DNA of 64,000 bases. It comes from Anaerolineae bacterium. GTDB taxonomy: Bacteria > Chloroflexota > Anaerolineae > Promineifilales > Promineifilaceae. The notes beneath the pieces were generated by a model. That model did no database searches, was not told where the DNA came from, and saw nothing but the letters and a program-made list of their open reading frames with translations. The DNA is taken from NCBI GenBank assembly GCA_007123775.1, contig SLGK01000072.1:1-64000 (forward strand), given 5' to 3'. This document shows positions 60,100-64,000 of this stretch, one piece after another (position 1 is the stretch's first letter; each line of letters opens with the position of its first letter). The translations under genes and the position numbers were made by a program.

Positions 60100-60416
60100 A
60101 TGTTCAACCAACTAACCGCCTGGTCCAACCTGCTGCTGGCCTATCGCCGTGCCAGCCGGGGCAAACGCGGCCGGTGAGTGAGGGCATTCCCTTTTTAGGG
60201 TTTGTGATTTACCCGGACCGTATTCGCTTGAAACGGCGCAAGGGCATTGCCTACCGGCGCAAGTTTCGCGGGCTGCTAAGGCAGTATGCGGCCGGGGAAA
60301 TTGGGTTGGAGCAGGTGAATGCCTCGGTGCGGGGCTGGGTGAACCACACGCGCTTTGGCAATACGGTGGGGTTACGCAAAGGCTTGTTGTCACGAGAAAT
60401 TGTGCGGTCGCCGTAG
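60100..60416 (+). pseudogene. DGR reverse transcriptase, internally deleted
   Basis: The first 25 codons (60100-60174, MFNQLTAWSNLLLAYRRASR then GKRGR) match the start of diversity-generating retroelement reverse transcriptases (NLLLAYRRA.RGKRGR). They end in TGA 60175-60177. In another frame from 60174 come ~80 residues of the C-terminal part: GIPFLGFVIYPDRIRLKRRK, then YRRKFRGLLRQYAAGEIGLEQ, VRGWVNHTRFGNTVGLRKGLL, all typical of the family end. The ~200-residue fingers/palm portion with the YxDD active site is missing; the joint is near 60172. So the enzyme cannot work in this form. It is on the plus strand, opposed to template, Avd and target genes. Confidence 0.85.
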
Positions 60417-60439
60417 CGCAATTTGGCAAATTGCGTTAC
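60413..60439. repeat. CGCAATTT palindrome at the end of the reverse transcriptase remnant
   Basis: CGCAATTT (60417-60424) pairs with AAATTGCG (60428-60435), loop GGC; the longer stem overlaps the stop codon (TAG 60414-60416). It may act as terminator. Confidence 0.7.
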
Positions 60440-60506
60440 AAAAATAGCCGCGCCACAGGGACGAACCGAGGCAGCGCGGCCGTTGGTATATGCCCGGCCA
60501 GGTGGG

Positions 60507-60534
60507 TAGACCGGCTGAAGCCGTTACTACAAAC
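60507..60534. repeat. ACCGGCTGAAGCCGT palindrome
   Basis: GTAGACCGGCTGAAGCCGTT then ACTAC: imperfect stem of about 10 bp, a word I recognise as a common intergenic element. No gene in 60440-60690. Confidence 0.5.
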
Positions 60535-60653
60535 CTGGGCGCGGCCAGGACAAAACCCCGCCATTTCTCACCTCGGCGCGGAAGACGAGCAGTTGCTGCC
60601 AACTGCCACCCGCCACGCATTTCTGGTAGGGACACCTTTGGCAATCGCCTATC

Positions 60654-60686
60654 AAACCTGCGAGGTCTCGGAGACCTCGCAGGTTT
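60654..60686. repeat. 15-bp perfect hairpin beside the template repeat
   Basis: AAACCTGCGAGGTCT (60654-60668) pairs perfectly with 60672-60686, loop CGG. It stands 4 bp from the template repeat, on the side that corresponds to its 3' end on the coding strand. A stem at this place is typical of DGRs near the variable repeat, but this word is also a general intergenic repeat. Confidence 0.85.
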
Positions 60687-60690
60687 AGAC

Positions 60691-60781
60691 TGAGAAGTGT
60701 GGACACCCACCACCAACCGCAACCCGTTGTTGTCGTTGAAGTTGTTGTCGGGTTTGTTGTCGTTGCGGGCCGAACAAGCGT
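60691..60781 (-). repeat. DGR template repeat (TR)
   Basis: It matches the variable repeat at 61591-61681 without gaps, offset exactly 900 bp. Blocks 60701-60727 and 60765-60781 are identical. Between them (60728-60764) 12 bases differ: 11 of these are T on the plus strand, that is A on the coding (minus) strand of TR, and one is G on the minus strand. On the minus strand TR reads as a run of AAC and GAC codons (N, D, N, K, P, D, N, N, F, N, D, N, N), the typical form of templates whose adenines are randomised. Past 60781 the match continues only with a gap of about 6 bases, so TR is shortened at its 5' end. Confidence 0.92.
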
Positions 60782-60844
60782 GTCTGGGTTTTGCCCCACC
60801 GTCCGTAGACAGTCGGCAGCAGTCAAGCGCGGATTAATTCTTGT

Positions 60845-60907
60845 AGTGCCAGGCACGGGGCGGACGGTCCTGGTCAAATTGAGTCCTGCTGCCCCGTGCC
60901 TGGCACT
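60845..60907. repeat. 17-bp perfect hairpin (GGCACGGGGC word)
   Basis: AGTGCCAGGCACGGGGC (60845-60861) pairs perfectly with 60891-60907 across 29 nt. A sister copy is at 61454-61515. It stands just after the Avd gene on the minus strand. Confidence 0.85.
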
Positions 60908-60928
60908 GCCCTGCAAAGGGCTTGACCG

Positions 60929-61279
60929 CTAACGACTACCTACGCTCTTTAACCAGCCGCCCAATAAGCGGCCCACCTCGGCCACCATAGCGGCGGCGTG
61001 TTGGTATTGGCCGGGGGTAAGCCACTGCCAGCGTTCGACCAGGCGCAGGTAGAGGCGTAGCTTGCCCAGGGCCACGTCGGCCTCTTGCAGCTTGGCCAGG
61101 CGAGCCGCCCCGCGCATGGCGTTGGCCTCTTCCAGCCGTTCACGTAGATCAAAGGCGGCACCCAGGAGGCGCTGGGTGACGGTGTGGCGGTGGGCGCGGG
61201 GAAAGTGGTTGCTCATGGGCAACAGCCAGGTGAGCAGATCGAAGGTTTTAGTGAAAATGGGCATTTCGGATTGGGTCAT
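60929..61279 (-). CDS. avd: Avd-like DGR accessory protein
   Basis: 116 residues from ATG 61279 (MTQSEMPIFTKTFDLLTW); a longer frame to 61315 is less likely. All-helical, four-helix-bundle pattern: IFTKTFDLLTWLLPMSNHFPR, HRHTVTQRLLGAAFDLRERL, LQEADVALGKLRLYLRL, MVAEVGRLLGGWLK, as in bAvd/S23-like accessory proteins of DGRs, which bind the reverse transcriptase and template RNA as a pentamer. It lies between TR and the variable gene, on the same strand as both. No Shine-Dalgarno; a small AAACGATTT hairpin (61289-61309) covers the leader. Confidence 0.85.
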   Translation of the reverse strand: MTQSEMPIFTKTFDLLTWLLPMSNHFPRAHRHTVTQRLLGAAFDLRERLEEANAMRGAARLAKLQEADVALGKLRLYLRLVERWQWLTPGQYQHAAAMVAEVGRLLGGWLKSVGSR

Positions 61280-61288
61280 GAGGTTGTA

Positions 61289-61309
61289 AAACGATTTTCT
61301 AAATCGTTT
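61289..61309. repeat. AAACGATTT hairpin
   Basis: AAACGATTT (61289-61297), loop TCT, AAATCGTTT (61301-61309): 9-bp stem, in the leader of the Avd gene; relative of the palindrome before fba. Confidence 0.75.
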
Positions 61310-61338
61310 GGGCACGCCGCCCGCGAAAGATGGCAGAC

Positions 61339-61440
61339 GTTAGTAGGGGCAGACCCACGTGTCTGCCCTGACGTTCGGTACATATTAGCGCGTATTGGGC
61401 GCATCGCAAATGGGGCGCACACGTGGGTGCGCCCCTACCC
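61339..61440. repeat. long inverted repeat (ACCCACGTGT word)
   Basis: GTAGGGGCAGACCCACGTGT (from 61341) pairs with ACACGTGGGTGCGCCCCTAC (ending near 61439) with few mismatches, across about 60 nt. It lies between the variable gene end and Avd. Confidence 0.8.
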
Positions 61441-61453
61441 TGGTAGACAGGCG

Positions 61454-61515
61454 GTGCGAGGCACGGGGCAGCAGGATGGTTGTTAACCAGGATGGTTCCG
61501 CCCCGTGCCTTGCAC
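61454..61515. repeat. second copy of the GGCACGGGGC hairpin
   Basis: GTGCGAGGCACGGGGC (61454-61469) pairs with GCCCCGTGCCTTGCAC (61500-61515) with one mismatch; same element as 60845-60907. Confidence 0.8.
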
Positions 61516-61531
61516 CAGTAAAAAATCAGAG

Positions 61532-61548
61532 GGGCGGCTACGCCGCCC
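61532..61548 (-). terminator. hairpin after the variable gene
   Basis: GGGCGGC-TAC-GCCGCCC (61532-61548). Read on the minus strand it is followed after 6 nt by TTTTTT (61525-61520). It lies 36 bp past the stop of the variable gene: a likely terminator, and in the place of the hairpin that aids retrohoming in known DGRs. Confidence 0.6.
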
Positions 61549-61583
61549 AAGATCAGAGTACCAGAGATCAGAGAGACCAGAGA

Positions 61584-64000
61584 TCAGCGGTGAGAAATGG
61601 GGACACCCACCACCAACCGCAACCCGTCGGTGCCGTCGAAGTCGTAGACGGGGTTGCCGTTGTAGCGGGCCGAACAAGCGTTCTGATTACTGTAACATGC
61701 ACCACCGCGCAAAATCATCCAGTCTCTGTTGTCGCGGCTAATTGTCTCATAGTTTGCCTCAAGCTGGTAGGGGAATTTTTTACCGTGATAGCTGCGCGTC
61801 CATTCCCATACCTGGCCGCTCAGATCCAGGCAGCCGTAGGGGCCGGCCCCGGCCGGGAAGCTGCCCACGGCGCAGGGCTGGCCGATGCCGGCTTCTTTGT
61901 TGTTGGCCCGGTATAAATCGCCAGCCTGTTCCGCTGCGTCGCCCCAGGGGTAGGTGCGCCGGGAAAGTTCATTCTCTACCATCTGCGGCGGTTGGTAATT
62001 CTTTAGATTGGCGGCGGTCATCAGCAGCGGCGCGGCCGGTATTTCCAGGCCGCCGCGAGCCGCTTTTTCCCACTCTACTTCGTTGGGCAGCAGCACCCGG
62101 CAGCCGTCGGGCAGCCAACCTTTGTCTCGCCAACGCTGGTCCAGCCAGTTGGCAAAGGCCAGGGCGTCATACCAGTTTACGTAGACCACCGGCCAGTTGG
62201 CGGGCAACCTTTCAATACGGTCCAGAGTGTATGGTTTATGATCCTTTTTATCGGCCAGAAATTCGTGAAATTGGGCGGCGGTGACGGGGTAACGGCCGAT
62301 CCAGTAAGGTTTGTCCAGGCCATCGTAGACAACACCCTGCCCTTCCTCATCCCAATTCGCCAGCCAGAAGGGGCCGGCCGGGACAGCGCAAAAAACCATC
62401 TCGTCGCAGGTGAGAATGCCGGGCCGGTCATCGCCCAGGGCGGCCAGGGTTTCGCCAGCCAGGGCGCGGTCGCGGGGGGGCAGCCAGCCCCGGCTGATAA
62501 TGGCTTTGTGCCAGCGCAGCAGCCGCTGCCGCGTTTGCTGTTCGCTCTCGATTTGGGCCTCGTCAGGCGCGGTCAGTTCCGTTTCCAACAACGACTGTCC
62601 GGCCAAAAACGCGCCCCACAGCGCTTCTTCGTGGGCCGTGTCCGGGGCCGTCTCCGGGGTTCTTTCTGCGGGCGGGTCGCTCTGACAAAGGGCGCTGGCC
62701 AGCAGCCAGACGGAAGCGGGCAGCTTTTTCTTGACGCTGGCGGCGGCCAGCAGCAGGCTTTCGCGCCAGCGGGTGGGATCCTGGCGGGCAAATTGGGCCA
62801 GTTCGTAGGGAAAGCGCTGCTTCAACAGGTGCAGCCCGGCCAGATATTCTTGAAACGTGCGGTGGGGAAAGCGGTAAACGTGGTCGCTTTTATCGGCATT
62901 GAGGCCATGATCTTCCAGCAGGCCGGCCCGATCGCGCACGTAGTTGATAATCTCGTCAACGCTGGCCTGGCTCTGCCGTCCTTTGTGCTTGTGGAGCTTG
63001 CCGGCCAGGATTTCGCCGGGGATGTCGGCCGTTTGTTCCTGTTCCGGCTGGTCACGATGAGCTACAAAAGCAACTTCGGCCAGAGCGTCTAGCAGTCTGG
63101 GGGTGTCCATGCCCAGCTCATCATCCAGCGTCTGCGTCTCCTGGCCGGGCACAACTTTGGAGCGTCGCCACAAATCGAGCAGGAGAATAACGCTGAGTTC
63201 GTACAGCTCCTCGCGCCGCTGCGGCAGCGCGCCCCCTTCCCGGCCGCGATGGATATAGACCATCATCGTCAACAGCAGCGGATGGCGGGCCAGCTCGCGC
63301 AGGCTGCGGTTTTGTTCCACCTGCCGCACCAGACCAGCGGCATAATTTTTGGCGTTTTCCGGTCCCAGGGCGCCATCCTGCTGCCCCATAACCGTATACC
63401 ACTGCTCAATGAAGGCTTTGATCTGTTCATCGCTAAAGGGGAGCAGGCGCGTGACCTGGAAGCCGCTTAATTCCCAACCGCTGCCGTAAGCGTAGGGGCG
63501 GCTGGTAACGACAACACGCACGCGGGGGAAGTCGCGGGCAAATTGCTCAATGTATTGTTTGAGCGGATCGCGCACGCTGGCTGCTTTGTCTACTTCGTCC
63601 AGCCCGTCCAGCAGCAAGATGCCGCCTTCGCCCTGCAACTGCTGTTTAAGGTGGGGGGCGTAATCGGCCAGCCCTACCGCCTCACGGCTGAGGTCGGCAG
63701 CGACGTAGTCCCAAATCGTCTGCCGGCGGGGGAGGCCACGGGCAGCATATTCGCGCAGAATGACGCGCACGGGGCGCAGTCGTTGGGGGCTGAGGCCCCA
63801 CTGGTGCTGCCGCAGATGCTCCTGGGTCACGGCCAGATTTTCACCGTAGTCGCCGACCAGTCGCTCGCCGGCCAGGCAGAGGGTGAGGTAGTTGACCAGG
63901 GTTGATTTGCCGGAACCGGGCGCGCCCAGGATGACCAGGCGGCTGTTTTCTTGCCGACTAATGGCGGCCAGGGCCGGTTCGCGCTGGAGGCTTTCGCGCT
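61584..64000 (-). CDS. NACHT ATPase fused to an FGE/C-type-lectin-fold domain, DGR target (partial)
   Basis: The frame is open to the window end, so the N-terminus is missing; it is not a gene that begins at 63830. Read from there: P-loop GAPGSGKST (about 63900-63926), Walker B ILLLDGLDEVD (about 63590-63625), VVVTSRPYAY, then the helical tail of NACHT/STAND ATPases. The last ~260 residues are a formylglycine-generating-enzyme-like fold (RYPVTAAQFHEFL, LPNEVEWEKAARGG, YPWGD, PYGCLDLSGQVWEWT, LRGGACYSNQN), used as ligand-binding scaffold by DGR proteins. The end ACSARYNGNPVYDFDGTDG is the variable region. The design suggests an intracellular sensor whose binding face is diversified; NACHT proteins often trigger defence or cell death. 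Confidence 0.9.
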   Translation of the reverse strand, partial: RESLQREPALAAISRQENSRLVILGAPGSGKSTLVNYLTLCLAGERLVGDYGENLAVTQEHLRQHQWGLSPQRLRPVRVILREYAARGLPRRQTIWDYVAADLSREAVGLADYAPHLKQQLQGEGGILLLDGLDEVDKAASVRDPLKQYIEQFARDFPRVRVVVTSRPYAYGSGWELSGFQVTRLLPFSDEQIKAFIEQWYTVMGQQDGALGPENAKNYAAGLVRQVEQNRSLRELARHPLLLTMMVYIHRGREGGALPQRREELYELSVILLLDLWRRSKVVPGQETQTLDDELGMDTPRLLDALAEVAFVAHRDQPEQEQTADIPGEILAGKLHKHKGRQSQASVDEIINYVRDRAGLLEDHGLNADKSDHVYRFPHRTFQEYLAGLHLLKQRFPYELAQFARQDPTRWRESLLLAAASVKKKLPASVWLLASALCQSDPPAERTPETAPDTAHEEALWGAFLAGQSLLETELTAPDEAQIESEQQTRQRLLRWHKAIISRGWLPPRDRALAGETLAALGDDRPGILTCDEMVFCAVPAGPFWLANWDEEGQGVVYDGLDKPYWIGRYPVTAAQFHEFLADKKDHKPYTLDRIERLPANWPVVYVNWYDALAFANWLDQRWRDKGWLPDGCRVLLPNEVEWEKAARGGLEIPAAPLLMTAANLKNYQPPQMVENELSRRTYPWGDAAEQAGDLYRANNKEAGIGQPCAVGSFPAGAGPYGCLDLSGQVWEWTRSYHGKKFPYQLEANYETISRDNRDWMILRGGACYSNQNACSARYNGNPVYDFDGTDGLRLVVGVPISHR
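61591..61681 (-). repeat. DGR variable repeat (VR)
   Basis: Last coding bases of the NACHT-FGE gene. Compared to TR it changes codons at the residues Y, N, G, N, V, Y, D, D, G, T, D (of the stretch Y N G N P V Y D F D G T D), while P and F codons are kept because the template has no A there or it was not hit. The invariant GLRLVVGV end is GC-rich and identical in both, as in an initiation-of-homing site. Confidence 0.92.

Noticed and set aside
60390-60722. 110-codon minus-strand frame through the template repeat
   Set aside because: It is the translated template repeat and hairpin; a non-coding RNA is expected there.
62238-63092. 284-codon plus-strand open frame inside the NACHT-FGE gene
   Set aside because: Antisense shadow of a gene with clear NACHT and FGE motifs.
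1-64000. tRNA or rRNA genes, insertion sequences with transposase, prophage genes, integrase att sites
   Set aside because: I looked for T-loop consensus, transposase DDE-type frames and integrases on both strands and saw none.
59151-64000. Absence of ACGGCCGT over the last 4.8 kb as proof of recent transfer of the DGR
   Set aside because: The gap is longer than expected at the average spacing, but resident genes such as the histidine kinase also lack the word over 2.5 kb; without a genome-wide test it is only suggestive.

Overview
The window is 64 kb of a high-GC, gene-dense bacterial chromosome. Gene content (group-I-like FdhA, SelA, MsrPQ, Fnr-type regulators, secreted proteins with Pro/Thr-rich linkers, type II truncated globin, DGR-linked NACHT proteins) and style fit a filamentous Chloroflexota (Anaerolineae-like) genome. 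No rRNA or tRNA gene is present to prove this, so the placement is an inference. Most of the window is core metabolism and housekeeping with two accessory zones.

Layout. 1-7.0 kb: end of an unknown Gly-rich protein, a small secreted protein, an ABC exporter, OsmC, a Cys-type formate dehydrogenase, a membrane protein, a KTSC protein and smpB. 7.2-7.4 kb: a tiny secreted peptide made of Trp-containing hexapeptide repeats, with its own promoter, strong Shine-Dalgarno and intrinsic terminator. 7.7-21 kb: TPR protein, tyrA, a beta-hydroxyacid dehydrogenase coupled to trpF, an LCP cell-wall ligase, a SWIM zinc-finger protein, moaA, proA-proB, fba and a surface-anchored clan GH-A-like protein. 21-30.2 kb: one minus-strand operon, read from 30.14 kb to 21.0 kb: a coiled-coil protein, two BrxC/BrxD-type ATPases, a cytosine-C5 methyltransferase with its probable restriction endonuclease, and an Lhr-like helicase. 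This looks like a defence island. 30.4-49 kb: D-2-hydroxyacid dehydrogenase, small unknown genes, selA, tsaD, a GAF-GAF-PAS histidine kinase, an AlaX editing protein, a Crp/Fnr regulator, a CAP-domain protein, and a lipid group (phosphatidylcholine-synthase-like enzyme, acyl-CoA ligase, acyl-ACP desaturase-like diiron protein). 49-59.9 kb: rpsO-pnp, GNAT, msrPQ, a di-haem peroxidase, a phasin, a second ABC exporter and a globin.

59.9-64 kb holds a diversity-generating retroelement (DGR). A template repeat (60691-60781) matches, at an offset of exactly 900 bp, the variable 3' end of a NACHT-ATPase/formylglycine-generating-enzyme-fold gene (61584 to beyond the window end). Eleven of the 12 mismatches in the variable stretch fall at template adenines, read on the coding strand. 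An Avd-like gene lies between them. The reverse transcriptase next door is only a 25-codon N-terminal piece joined out of frame to an ~80-codon C-terminal piece; the catalytic core is gone. The element is therefore either dead or served in trans.

Two genome-wide habits run through the window. (i) The octamer palindrome ACGGCCGT, often as AACGGCCGTT, occurs about 79 times by hand count, in all reading frames of unrelated genes; about 1-2 are expected by chance. It behaves like the HIP1 palindrome of cyanobacteria. (ii) Almost every longer intergenic gap carries an inverted repeat built from a short (about 6-8 bp) word repeated in one arm and its complement in the other. At least eight vocabularies are used, and they are found between genes of every relative orientation.
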